Made by a program: the position numbers and the translations under genes
In this document: positions 16,626 to 25,215 of the stretch, one piece after another
How positions within the stretch are numbered: position 1 is the first letter of the stretch
How the letters are laid out: each line of letters starts with the position of its first letter
DNA from: Lentisphaeria bacterium
GTDB taxonomy: Bacteria > Verrucomicrobiota > Lentisphaeria > Victivallales > UBA1829
NCBI GenBank assembly: GCA_003526375.1
Contig: DPDG01000104.1
Location: 62,001-126,000 of the forward strand
Length of the DNA stretch: 64,000 nt
Direction of reading: 5' to 3'
Notes under the pieces: model-generated
Databases searched by the model: none
Told to the model about the DNA's origin: nothing
Seen by the model: the letters and a program-made list of their open reading frames with translations, nothing else

Positions 16626-19037
16626 TCAATTACCGGACCAATATATTTTATTATCGGGATTAAACCGTGCATCCTCATTGTAAGTGACAGGTGAAACCGG
16701 ACCGCTCAGACTGCCGCCGGGAGAAAATGCACCAAGTATCGGCATGGCAGGTTTTTCTCCGGCAAGTTTGACTACCACAGCATTTTTAGCGGGAATCGTT
16801 ACTGAAACAGTTTTTCCTATGGTATATTCACAAGCGGGACTCCACACGCCGCCGGTACAATCCATTCGTTTCACTTGAGTTCCTTCTTTAAATCCCCAAT
16901 CACGAGCATTCCAAGGAATATTAACAGTTTGCTCTTGCTCTGTGTGATTTGCCAGAACCAGACCTATTGCTCCTTCAGGAGAACGGTATGCTTCTGCAAA
17001 TACCACAGGAATTGAGAATTCAACTTCCTGCTGGTTTTTCAGGAAAACCCGCCATTTTTCCTTTATATGCTTAATCCCTGAAACATCGGGGGAACGCAGA
17101 AATTCACCATCATAAAGGAATTCCAGGGCTGCTTTGCGGGTATGTAGCAGATTACGCCAGATGGCAATCTTTTTTTGATCTTTAAGATCAATTGCTCCAG
17201 CCAGCCAGAACATACGGCCTCGAACGAGTTCAAAGCATAATTGGGAATCACCCCCATAATAAAGCCCCATCAGATTGGTTCGATCCGCATACACTGTTTC
17301 AAACATTGGAATGGACGTCGGTTCTGTCTCTGGAAGAGCCACCAAAAGAGCATCTACCGTTCCAATATAGGTTTCTCCGGTGTTCTCGCCGACAATAAAA
17401 GATTCGCCTTTGGGACGCAATTTTTTAACTTTTTCTGTAATGGCACGTCCTCCTTTACCGAAATAATTTCCTCCCGCAATGGTATGTCCATGAGTTTTAT
17501 CAAAACAGAAGCTCTGGCTGCTGAAAAGCAAATCCATGTATTCCGCATCACAGTTATAGTCATCTTTAAGCTGACGGTATACATTGGCTATGAAGTTTTG
17601 CCACCATTCCGTTGCAAAGCACATACCACCCCAACCGCCTCCCTGATATAACCCCTTTCCTGTCGGACCGGGTGAAATAATATTGCCATCTAAGTTTTTC
17701 TTAAAATATTTTTTTGCCTCACTGTACTGCGGTATGCTGCTGTCAAAAAGCAGGACGTTGACATACGGCATTACCGCAACCCCTTCTGCACGCATCTTCG
17801 CGATACCCTCTTTTACTCCCGGCAATGCTGGAAAGAAATCAGGATACTTATAATCCATTTCCGCCCATTTATACCACATATAAAGGTGTACTCCCAACTT
17901 TACCCCTAATGCATTCTGCAGCGCCACCATCGTATCACTGACTTGATCCATGGCTTTATTGCACACTTGTATGAAATGCGGATCATTGTTAGGTTTATCA
18001 TTTACTACCGGAGTGATTGGAACTGTCGGTTTTCCCCATAGACACATCCAGCCCATAACTTCACTGCGAAAACGTTCGGAAACATCGTCCCGTTCAGCCA
18101 AAGGTGTCCAGCGCTTATGATTCAGCGTCCATTTCCGGTAAACTTTGCAGGCATCATACCAATCCCCATAAATCAAACCGGTTACGATTGGGTAAGGCAA
18201 TTCCCATTTTCCGAAAGGAGTAGTTGAATCATACGGTGTACGAATATCAATTACGGCACGTTCCGGTGGTGTTTCAGCGTAATGAATATTGAACATCCTG
18301 AAACTCCCTCCTTCCGGACGACAGGCGAAAGTTTTATGGTAATCTTCAGCATCATGCGCCGCAAAGTAGATACCTCCACCTTGTCCATCATTATAATACA
18401 TCATCTGAAAAGCCAGTCCGCTTCCCATCGGGTAATTACTCATTTCCTGACCTGTTACCAACGTATAACGAGGGTTCTTCCAGATATTGCCGCAAAACAG
18501 CGGAACTGCCACGGAATCGGTCTTCTCACTGCCTGGAGCATTGGAAGCCAAACCATTCAACAGTGGAAAATGAACTTCCTTCAATGGCGTGCCGGATTTG
18601 TTATTCACGGCAATATGCCAATTAATAAACGGGCTGTCATCCGGCAAAGATACGGTAATACAAATATCAGCCGTGTTTCCTGCATCATTGACAATACCGT
18701 CCAGATAATAAAGTTTCAATATATCAACATTCTCATCGCGTTCTTTTTTAAATTGGTACCCCGCTACATTAAAACCGTTGAGAGTGTAATCGGAAACCGT
18801 TCGCCAACTGTCTCCAGAAAAAGCTCCAAATGATGCATGGAACAGTGAACCTCCCGGTTTCAGGACATAATTCACATTCCGCCTGCAATCCCTCAACTGC
18901 AATAAGGAAAGATCTTTACGGTTAAATTGGATTTCCACATTGGAATTCCGCATGATTATGGCTTTTTCAGTAAGCAGAATTTTTGCATATCCGGTTGCCG
19001 CTATGCCTAGAAATATGAAAATGATTAAAGTACGCAT
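16626..19037 (-). CDS. Secreted glycoside-hydrolase-like protein (DUF6259-like)
   Basis: The 803-residue product has an N-terminal signal peptide (residues 1-18, ending GYAK), a beta-sandwich part with VEIQFNRKDLSLLQLRD at the start, and a probable TIM barrel in the middle (LGVHLYMWYKWAEMDYKYPD, AEYMDLLFSS, GESFIVGENTGE). This looks like the uncharacterised DUF6259 group of hydrolase-like proteins; the call is from memory. The gene is AT-richer than its surroundings: bases 17941-18000 hold 22 G/C, against 30 in bases 15001-15060. It sits between a prepilin gene (15 bases upstream) and the compact GH78-like gene (25 bases downstream), so all three probably form one transcript. Confidence 0.72.
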   Translation of the reverse strand: MRTLIIFIFLGIAATGYAKILLTEKAIIMRNSNVEIQFNRKDLSLLQLRDCRRNVNYVLKPGGSLFHASFGAFSGDSWRTVSDYTLNGFNVAGYQFKKERDENVDILKLYYLDGIVNDAGNTADICITVSLPDDSPFINWHIAVNNKSGTPLKEVHFPLLNGLASNAPGSEKTDSVAVPLFCGNIWKNPRYTLVTGQEMSNYPMGSGLAFQMMYYNDGQGGGIYFAAHDAEDYHKTFACRPEGGSFRMFNIHYAETPPERAVIDIRTPYDSTTPFGKWELPYPIVTGLIYGDWYDACKVYRKWTLNHKRWTPLAERDDVSERFRSEVMGWMCLWGKPTVPITPVVNDKPNNDPHFIQVCNKAMDQVSDTMVALQNALGVKLGVHLYMWYKWAEMDYKYPDFFPALPGVKEGIAKMRAEGVAVMPYVNVLLFDSSIPQYSEAKKYFKKNLDGNIISPGPTGKGLYQGGGWGGMCFATEWWQNFIANVYRQLKDDYNCDAEYMDLLFSSQSFCFDKTHGHTIAGGNYFGKGGRAITEKVKKLRPKGESFIVGENTGETYIGTVDALLVALPETEPTSIPMFETVYADRTNLMGLYYGGDSQLCFELVRGRMFWLAGAIDLKDQKKIAIWRNLLHTRKAALEFLYDGEFLRSPDVSGIKHIKEKWRVFLKNQQEVEFSIPVVFAEAYRSPEGAIGLVLANHTEQEQTVNIPWNARDWGFKEGTQVKRMDCTGGVWSPACEYTIGKTVSVTIPAKNAVVVKLAGEKPAMPILGAFSPGGSLSGPVSPVTYNEDARFNPDNKIYWSGN

Positions 19038-19052
19038 TTTGTTCTCCTGAAA

Positions 19053-19811
19053 TTAAAGGCGATCACATTCGTCTTTTTGAAAGTAGTTCTCTTTGACAAC
19101 CATTTTTTTAGCTTCGCCATTTTCTACATGACCATCGGTAAAAGCATAGTTCAGGCGTCTGTTATGCCGATGTTTATTACCATTTGTGGCTGCAATCCAG
19201 TCATTCCAGTCTGCATTGCTTCCACATTGTTGAACACTTCGCGGCATAAACCATGCGGAGATATAATTAGTACCTTTATACTGATTAAAACTTGCTTCCG
19301 GCATATCACTGTAAATAATATAATTTTTATCCAACTTGTTCAGCTTGCGAATATCTGTAACACTGCCGTATTGAAAAGACGCGATTCCACTGGTTGTATA
19401 ACTGAGTCCGTTACCATACTGTTTTACAAACTCATCAGGAATACCAGAGGGACAAACAAAAATATTTTTAGGCACATTTGCATGGTCAAAAAGCAAACGG
19501 CACCAATTACTGTTAACTTGATTAAGAGCGACTCCTGTTCCCCAGCCACCAAGAACATCATTACTTCCATTTAGATTGCCTACTATAACTTCATTATAAT
19601 CTCCTGCATATGAAGTCATGCCTAATGCTATTTGCTTAAGATTGCTAAGACAGCTGGTTGTCCGTGCTTTTTCCCTGGCTTGGGATAATGCCGGCAGCAA
19701 CATACCTGCCAGAATTGCTATGATTGCAATTACGATGAGTAACTCGATAAGGGTAAAATTTTCTCTTTTACCTTTCCTGTCTTGCCGATGCCAACCTGTC
19801 AAATTTTCCAT
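19053..19811 (-). CDS. Prepilin-type protein with H-X9-DG C-terminal motif
   Basis: The 252-residue protein starts with a basic leader of about 18 residues, then FTLIELLIVIAIIAILAGML and LPALSQAREKA, the prepilin peptidase cleavage and assembly helix. Near the C-terminus HNRRLNYAFTDGHV fits the H-X9-DG motif exactly, which places it in the large PVC family of pseudopilin-like proteins whose function is unknown. Two Cys residues (CLSNLKQ and CPSG) recur in relatives. GGAG lies 10 bases before the ATG. It heads the minus-strand group of hydrolase genes and is divergent from the AraC gene at 19949; like the next gene it is AT-rich. Confidence 0.88.
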   Translation of the reverse strand: MENLTGWHRQDRKGKRENFTLIELLIVIAIIAILAGMLLPALSQAREKARTTSCLSNLKQIALGMTSYAGDYNEVIVGNLNGSNDVLGGWGTGVALNQVNSNWCRLLFDHANVPKNIFVCPSGIPDEFVKQYGNGLSYTTSGIASFQYGSVTDIRKLNKLDKNYIIYSDMPEASFNQYKGTNYISAWFMPRSVQQCGSNADWNDWIAATNGNKHRHNRRLNYAFTDGHVENGEAKKMVVKENYFQKDECDRL

Positions 19812-19948
19812 TTTGATTGTTCTCCTGTTTAATTTTTGAGAAATTCAATTTTTCATGATATATATTTTACATAATTTTTTTAATAAAACCTTGAATTTTC
19901 ATTCAAAAAACATTATTTTCCGATCATATTCATAAAAAAGGCAGAAAA

Positions 19949-20833
19949 ATGGCAAAACAGTTACAGCCGGAATGGACTTTCAAATGGGAAGCCTTTGAAG
20001 AAACCAGGGATTTTCCCCTGACCGTAAAAATGGTGCGGGATGTAAAAGCCACAGCGCCACCGCATTCCCATGATTTTTTCGAGCTTCTGCTGGTGGTTGC
20101 CGGAACAGGAAGCTATGAAACGTCATCGGGAGAATATCAACTGAAACAAGGCGATATTTTTCTGCTTCATCCGGGTCATGTCCACGGTTTTTCAAATCAG
20201 CACCATCTGGTGGTTTACAATATTCTCTGGAAAGCAGAGGAGCTCTGTTTCGATTTCCGGGAAATTGAAAACCTGCCCGGTTATCATCTCTTTTTTCATC
20301 TCGAACCGAATTCCCGGGAAAGCAATCACTTCAAACGGCACCTCAATCTGGATAAGGGACAGCTTGCATTCGTGCAGACTCTTGTCGAACGGCTTCACGA
20401 CGAAATCAGATCACGCAGAAGCGGTTACAAACTGCTGGCGCGTTCCCTTCTCGCCGAGCTTTTCGTCATGATCTGCCGTTTCTGCATCAAGCTCAATGAA
20501 GAAAAAGGCAACGAGCTTCTGCAAATGGCGCGTATCATCAACTTCATGCAGGCAAATTACAATAAAGCGCTGAACAGAGCCTCGCTCGCCCGCATGGCAA
20601 ATATGTCCGAGGCAACCTTTTTCCGGCATTTCAAACAGGCGACCGGTTTTTCCCCGATGGATTATCTGCTGAATCTCCGGCTCGCAAAAGCCGAGGAACT
20701 GCTCCGGACCACCTCCCTGCCTCTTACGGACATTTCCGCAAAATGCGGATTTTATGACAGCAATTATTTCGGGATGCAATTCAGGAAACGTTACGAGATC
20801 ACTCCGCACCGTTTCCGCAGGCTGTTCCGGTAG
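19949..20833 (+). CDS. AraC-family transcriptional regulator
   Basis: The 294-residue protein has a cupin-type sensor with the PPHSHDFFELLLV metal-site-like segment near residue 36 and a C-terminal double helix-turn-helix (about 190-290; LARMANMSEATFFRHFKQAT and ITPHRFRRLFR). It is divergent from the prepilin/hydrolase group (137 bases between starts), so it most likely controls that group. In the gap, TTGAAT and ATTCAA flank a 4-base centre (around 19892-19907) and could be an operator half-site pair. The inducer is unknown. Confidence 0.9.
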   Translation: MAKQLQPEWTFKWEAFEETRDFPLTVKMVRDVKATAPPHSHDFFELLLVVAGTGSYETSSGEYQLKQGDIFLLHPGHVHGFSNQHHLVVYNILWKAEELCFDFREIENLPGYHLFFHLEPNSRESNHFKRHLNLDKGQLAFVQTLVERLHDEIRSRRSGYKLLARSLLAELFVMICRFCIKLNEEKGNELLQMARIINFMQANYNKALNRASLARMANMSEATFFRHFKQATGFSPMDYLLNLRLAKAEELLRTTSLPLTDISAKCGFYDSNYFGMQFRKRYEITPHRFRRLFR

Positions 20834-20861
20834 TTGCGATGGAACGTGAAAAGAAAAACTT

Positions 20862-20900
20862 CCGGCAGAATTCCGTCTGCATCGGATCGGTTCTTTTTTT
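20862..20900 (+). terminator. Probable intrinsic terminator after the AraC gene
   Basis: CCGGCAGA at 20862-20869 can pair with TCTGC and CGG at 20876-20885 with a two-base bulge, and a run of seven T follows at about 20894-20900 after nine more bases. The stem is short and the T-run distant, so this is a moderate call. Confidence 0.4.
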
Positions 20901-20911
20901 CTGAATTTTAT

Positions 20912-20953
20912 TTGAAAAAAACGATTTTCGTTGTATAGTTCCATTTTAGAACT
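20912..20953 (+). promoter_or_regulatory. Promoter and palindromic operator of the MarR-MATE pair
   Basis: TTGAAA (20912-20917) and TATAGT (20934-20939) are separated by 16 bases. AGTTC at 20937-20941 and GAACT at 20949-20953 form a palindrome that overlaps the -10 box and the likely transcription start. This is the normal place for a MarR protein to repress its own operon. Transcription starting here is consistent with translation from 20973 rather than from a more upstream in-frame codon. Confidence 0.55.
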
Positions 20954-20972
20954 GTTCCAAAACAGGATGATT

Positions 20973-21431
20973 ATGAAAAAGACAGAAGCTTTTTTTGAAA
21001 TGCACCGGGATATCGAGGTTCTGCGGCGGCGGGCGATTGCCGAGTACTGGAACGACAACCAGGCTGACGATGTCATCGCGCAATTGAGTCTGCGCCAGCT
21101 CTCGCATCTGGTCACGATAGAGAAGCTCGGACCATGTTCCCTGCTGACCGTCATGCGCCATACGGGGCTGTCCAAGTCAGCGGTATCCGCGGCAGTGGAC
21201 AAGCTGGTCCGCCTGGGGATTCTGAGCCGGGTCGGCAACCCGGACAACAGGCGCGAAATCCTGATCGGGGTTCTGCCCGCGGTAAAAACGCACCTGAAAA
21301 ACATCGACACACGTTTCCGCCGTCTGGTAAACAGCATTTTCACTGAAGAATGTACCGGAGAGGAAATTGATAAAATCGCCGAGGTATCGGCTCTTATTGT
21401 AGAAAAATTGAGAAAATACGACCTGAAATGA
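20973..21431 (+). CDS. MarR-family transcriptional regulator
   Basis: The 152-residue protein has a winged helix with LTVMRHTGLSKSAVSAAVDK (recognition helix) and LGILSRVGNPDNRREILIG (wing), flanked by dimerisation helices, as in MarR. I chose the ATG at 20973 because AGG lies 6 bases before it and because codons further upstream fall inside the predicted promoter. Its stop overlaps the start of the MATE gene (ATGA), so the two are translationally coupled; the usual logic is that a MarR protein represses a drug-efflux pump until a toxic ligand binds. Confidence 0.9.
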   Translation: MKKTEAFFEMHRDIEVLRRRAIAEYWNDNQADDVIAQLSLRQLSHLVTIEKLGPCSLLTVMRHTGLSKSAVSAAVDKLVRLGILSRVGNPDNRREILIGVLPAVKTHLKNIDTRFRRLVNSIFTEECTGEEIDKIAEVSALIVEKLRKYDLK

Positions 21432-22858
21432 AACACAGAAACGGCTCCTTCACCAGCGCCCCGATCGGGCGCACCATGATTTCAACCGCAATTTCAATGC
21501 TTCCCGGAACGCTTGCAATTTCCGGCTACAATATTGCGGACACCTACTTCGTCGGGCAGCTTCATAACACCGTTGCACTCGCCGCCATGGGATATACGTT
21601 TCCCGTGATCATGATCATCGGCTGCATCTTCCGCGGGCTCGCAACCGGAATCATGGCGACTGCGGCACAGGCGCTCGGCGGCGCAAAACACGGCAAGGCG
21701 GCGAAGCTGATCACCTCGGGGCTGTGCCTGACTCTGGTGCTGTCAATCATCTGCGGACTGCTCGGCGCCCATTATATCGACTGGACTTTCCGTCAGTTCG
21801 GCGCGCAGGACAATGTCATGCCCTACATCCGCAGCTACATGGTAATCTGGTACTGGGGCGTCTGCACGGCGGCGCTCACGATGAGCTGCAATGACATCCT
21901 GATGGCGGCGGGTTCCACAAAAATCGCCAGCGGCATGATGGTGGCGGGAATGTTGATCAACGTGATTCTGGACCCGATCTTCATTTTCGGTTTCGCCGGA
22001 ATTCCAGCCATGGGCATTGCCGGAGCGGCATGGGCGACAGTGCTTTCGCAGGCGTTTGCGGCAGTGGTCATGCTGTTGATTCTTCATTTCCGCTACCGGT
22101 TCCTGACATTTATCGCGCTTCAGTGGAGACTCCTGAAAAACACCTGGCTCATGATTACGCGCTTCGCGATTCCGTCCATGTTCGGAATGCTGCTGATGCC
22201 GATCGGAAACGGCGTGGTGACATGGGTTCTCTCCCAGTTCGGAGACGAAGCAGTCGCCGCCTCCGCTGCCGCGGGACGCCTTGAGGTCGTTGCCTTTTTC
22301 TTCCCGATGGCGCTTGGAACCGCTTTGATGCCGATGGTCGGGCAGAATTACGGTGCGCGGCTTTATTCGAGAATCAACCAGTGCCGCCGATTTGCCATGC
22401 GGTTTGCATTTTACTATCTTCTCGGAATGGCGTTTCTGTTTGTCGTGTCCGCTCCCTGGATGGTGAAATTCTTTTCCACGGACCCGAAAGTGATTCCGAT
22501 CATGGTGGCGTATCTGCGGATCATTTCGTTCGGTTTCGGCATGATTGAGATTCACCGTTATTCGACGTTCTTTTTCACCGGATGCGGACGTCCCGGAATT
22601 TCCGCATGGCTGAACGCGCTCCGAATTGCGGGACTGATGATCCCGTTTACGCTTCTCGCGCTGTGGTTCCGCTCCCTGAACGGCGTCTTTGCGGCAAGGT
22701 TGGCTGCGGACCTCATCGCCGGAAGCATCGGGCTGTACTGCGCGAGACGCATGACCATGAGTCTGCCGGAGGACGGTCTGCCGGACCGGGCATTGCTGAA
22801 ATCCATTTCCGAAACTATGCTGGAGGCGGAAGCCGAAGACGAGGCTGCGGAGGCGTGA
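21428..22858 (+). CDS. MATE-family multidrug efflux protein
   Basis: The 476-residue protein has about twelve transmembrane helices in two similar halves (NIADTYFVGQL in the first; a matching segment in the second), the pattern of MATE sodium- or proton-coupled drug antiporters. FVGQL and PIGNGVVTWVLSQFGDEAVAA are family-like stretches. The first residues (MISTAISMLPGTLA) are typical. It is coupled to the MarR gene upstream. A short acidic tail (AEAEDEAAEA) ends the protein. Its substrates cannot be inferred. Confidence 0.93.
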   Translation: MKHRNGSFTSAPIGRTMISTAISMLPGTLAISGYNIADTYFVGQLHNTVALAAMGYTFPVIMIIGCIFRGLATGIMATAAQALGGAKHGKAAKLITSGLCLTLVLSIICGLLGAHYIDWTFRQFGAQDNVMPYIRSYMVIWYWGVCTAALTMSCNDILMAAGSTKIASGMMVAGMLINVILDPIFIFGFAGIPAMGIAGAAWATVLSQAFAAVVMLLILHFRYRFLTFIALQWRLLKNTWLMITRFAIPSMFGMLLMPIGNGVVTWVLSQFGDEAVAASAAAGRLEVVAFFFPMALGTALMPMVGQNYGARLYSRINQCRRFAMRFAFYYLLGMAFLFVVSAPWMVKFFSTDPKVIPIMVAYLRIISFGFGMIEIHRYSTFFFTGCGRPGISAWLNALRIAGLMIPFTLLALWFRSLNGVFAARLAADLIAGSIGLYCARRMTMSLPEDGLPDRALLKSISETMLEAEAEDEAAEA

Positions 22859-22945
22859 ATAATGCGGTATCGCTTCGCCCGTTGATCCGGTATCTTTTTT
22901 CTTTCCGGCGCTGGAAAACGACAAAGAAACAGTGTATTTTCCTGC

Positions 22946-25207
22946 ATGATGTTTTCAAGATTATTCAAAGAAATGGTATCTGCCCGCAACAGGCTTCTGT
23001 TTCTGTCCGGGGAATTTTCGCGGACACTTCCCTGCGGCGTGGTTCTCACGGGAATTCTCTGCGTACTTCTTCCGGCATTTCTGCTGCCGGGCGCGGGACT
23101 TGCCGTAATTCTGATTCCGCCTCTGGCTTCCCTTGCGGCGTTATGGTGCTTCGGTCCCCGGGATGCGGCATTCAAATTCGCTTTGCCGTGTCTTCTGGCA
23201 ATGTTCTCGCTGATATGGCATACGGAGCGTTACGAGCGTGATCCGGTTGCGGCATTTGCGCAGGAGCGCCCGCGGATCGGCGCAATCGGAGAGTTGACCG
23301 TCATTGACCCGTCCGTTTGCGGACCGCGTCTGCGCTGGATGCCTGTTCCGGGAAATATTCTCTGCCGTCTTGACCGTGCGAAATACAGCAGTTACGGAGT
23401 CTGGCACAAAATTGACGGGCTTGTGATGGTCCGGCTTCCCAAAGAGCATCCGCCTCTTGTTTACGGCGGGAAATTTCTTGCGGAAGGGGTGCTGGAACAG
23501 CCGGAACCGCCGCTTTTCCCCGGAGCGTTCGACTATGGCGAATACCTGAAGAACCGCGGAATCCGTTATCTTTTCCGGCTGACGGAACCTCCGGAAATGA
23601 CCGGACGGGAAACCGGCTTTATGAGCGGTCTGCTGAATGCACGCGATTTTCTGCTCGGCCGCATTCTCTCGCCGGTTGCATCCGAACCGGATAAGACTCT
23701 CTGCGCCGCCATGCTGTTCGGATGCCGTCAGGGGATCGAGTATCAGACCAGGCTGGATTTCATCCGCAGCGGCACAATCCACATCCTGACCGTAAGCGGG
23801 CTGCATATCGGCATGTTCGCCGGAGTCATGTTTCTGCTGCTGGCGTTCCTGCCGTTTCGCATGCGCTGTGTCATCGTTCCCCTGCTGACCGCTCTGTATG
23901 CCCTGAGCACCGGCCTGCAAATGCCTGCGTTCCGGGCGCTTGCCATGCTTTGCACGTGGTGTTTCATGCGCGCCTTCCTGCTGCGCGGTTCGGTTCTGAA
24001 CTCCGTATTCATGGCTTGCGCGATTCTGCTGATCTGGAATCCCCGCCAGCTTATGGACCCCGGTTTCCAATATTCGTTCACGGCGGTGATTTTCCTTGTG
24101 GCGTCTCTGCCGCTGACGTCGGAATGGACTTCCATGCTGTTTGAAAAGATACGCTGGGTTCCCGCGGATCATATTCCGCATACGAAATTCTGGCGCCTGC
24201 GCTTCGCGCGAATGCTTTTCGCATCCCTGTCCGGCTGTATCATTGCATGGCTGGCAAGTTTCGGACTGACCTTGATCTACCAGGGAATCACGGTTCCGTT
24301 CTCCGTGCTGACGAACCTGCTGATTCTGCCGCTTTCCTGGCTCTGCTTCTTCGTGTTCTGCCTCGGTTCCCTGATCGGATTTCTGATTCCGCCGTCTCTT
24401 GCGTTCAGCGCTTATATCCTGAATCTGCTGTCCGCCGGAATCAACGGGATCTGCTCCTTTTTTTCCGGACTCGGTGAATTCATCCGCCCTGTTCCGCAGG
24501 CATGGAGCGTCCTGCTGTCTTTGGCGCTCCTGATGGTGATTCTCCGTTCTCCGTCAAAAAAGACGGTGCTGCGTGCGCTGGCATTGCTCGGGATCATCCT
24601 CTTTTTCTGGTGCACGGACCTTTTCCATACTCCCGAACCGGAAACGGCAGTGATTACCGGCGGAAATCTGCGCCGCCCGGCGGTTCTGCTGAGCGTGCCG
24701 GAATACGATTTTTCCGTATTGGTCAATGCACCGGATTTTTCTCTTGCAAGAGATGCCGCCGCTTATCTGAAACGGCGCGGGCACGCCTCCCTTTCGTATC
24801 TGATTCTCACCTCGGGACAGCGTTCCGAAACCTATGGCGCGAAATATCTGTTTCCGGTCATGCGTGTCGATAATCTGGTGATGGTAAAACCTTCTTTCAA
24901 CGCCGTCGCCGCAAAAGAAGCATATGCAACGGCATACGGTCATAATGTGCGGACTTCGTTTCTGGACCGCTGCGGCAAAGGGGAATACCGCTATTTTTCG
25001 CAAAAAGTGAAAACATTCGTTAAAAACGACGATCTGTTCTTTGAATTTTCTCATTTTGACTTTAAAATAACAATGGAAATCAAACATGAGAACGGAACCA
25101 TCCGCGCGGCTGTTTATGACAAGAGGGGAAAGCTGATTGATTCACTTTCTCTCCCGGTCGCGCGCGAAAGGATTTTTTCCGTTTTAACAGTTCAGAAAGC
25201 GAGTTGA
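22946..25207 (+). CDS. comEC: ComEC/Rec2-family membrane protein with degenerate C-terminal hydrolase domain
   Basis: The 753-residue protein has an N-terminal membrane part with an OB-like soluble segment (residues about 100-210, DUF4131-like), and the competence channel core (FIRSGTIHILTVSGLHIGMF, ALYALSTGLQMPAFRALAML) followed by several helices. ComEC carries single-stranded DNA across the inner membrane in natural transformation. In the C-terminal ~190 residues, where many ComEC proteins have a metallo-beta-lactamase fold with THxDxDH, this one reads YLILTSGQRSETYGAKY: the metal-binding His and Asp residues are gone. No good ribosome site is seen before 22946 (a second ATG follows at 22949). 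The DNA-uptake role is plausible but no other competence gene is in view. Confidence 0.85.
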   Translation: MMFSRLFKEMVSARNRLLFLSGEFSRTLPCGVVLTGILCVLLPAFLLPGAGLAVILIPPLASLAALWCFGPRDAAFKFALPCLLAMFSLIWHTERYERDPVAAFAQERPRIGAIGELTVIDPSVCGPRLRWMPVPGNILCRLDRAKYSSYGVWHKIDGLVMVRLPKEHPPLVYGGKFLAEGVLEQPEPPLFPGAFDYGEYLKNRGIRYLFRLTEPPEMTGRETGFMSGLLNARDFLLGRILSPVASEPDKTLCAAMLFGCRQGIEYQTRLDFIRSGTIHILTVSGLHIGMFAGVMFLLLAFLPFRMRCVIVPLLTALYALSTGLQMPAFRALAMLCTWCFMRAFLLRGSVLNSVFMACAILLIWNPRQLMDPGFQYSFTAVIFLVASLPLTSEWTSMLFEKIRWVPADHIPHTKFWRLRFARMLFASLSGCIIAWLASFGLTLIYQGITVPFSVLTNLLILPLSWLCFFVFCLGSLIGFLIPPSLAFSAYILNLLSAGINGICSFFSGLGEFIRPVPQAWSVLLSLALLMVILRSPSKKTVLRALALLGIILFFWCTDLFHTPEPETAVITGGNLRRPAVLLSVPEYDFSVLVNAPDFSLARDAAAYLKRRGHASLSYLILTSGQRSETYGAKYLFPVMRVDNLVMVKPSFNAVAAKEAYATAYGHNVRTSFLDRCGKGEYRYFSQKVKTFVKNDDLFFEFSHFDFKITMEIKHENGTIRAAVYDKRGKLIDSLSLPVARERIFSVLTVQKAS

Positions 25208-25215
25208 AACCTGCT

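Noticed and set aside
16626..19811. Insertion sequence or phage origin of the AT-rich segment
   Set aside because: No transposase, integrase, terminal inverted repeat or target duplication was seen at its ends.
21743..22924. Minus-strand frame of about 393 codons opposite the MATE gene
   Set aside because: His/Arg/Asp-rich shadow without a hydrophobic segment or start signal.
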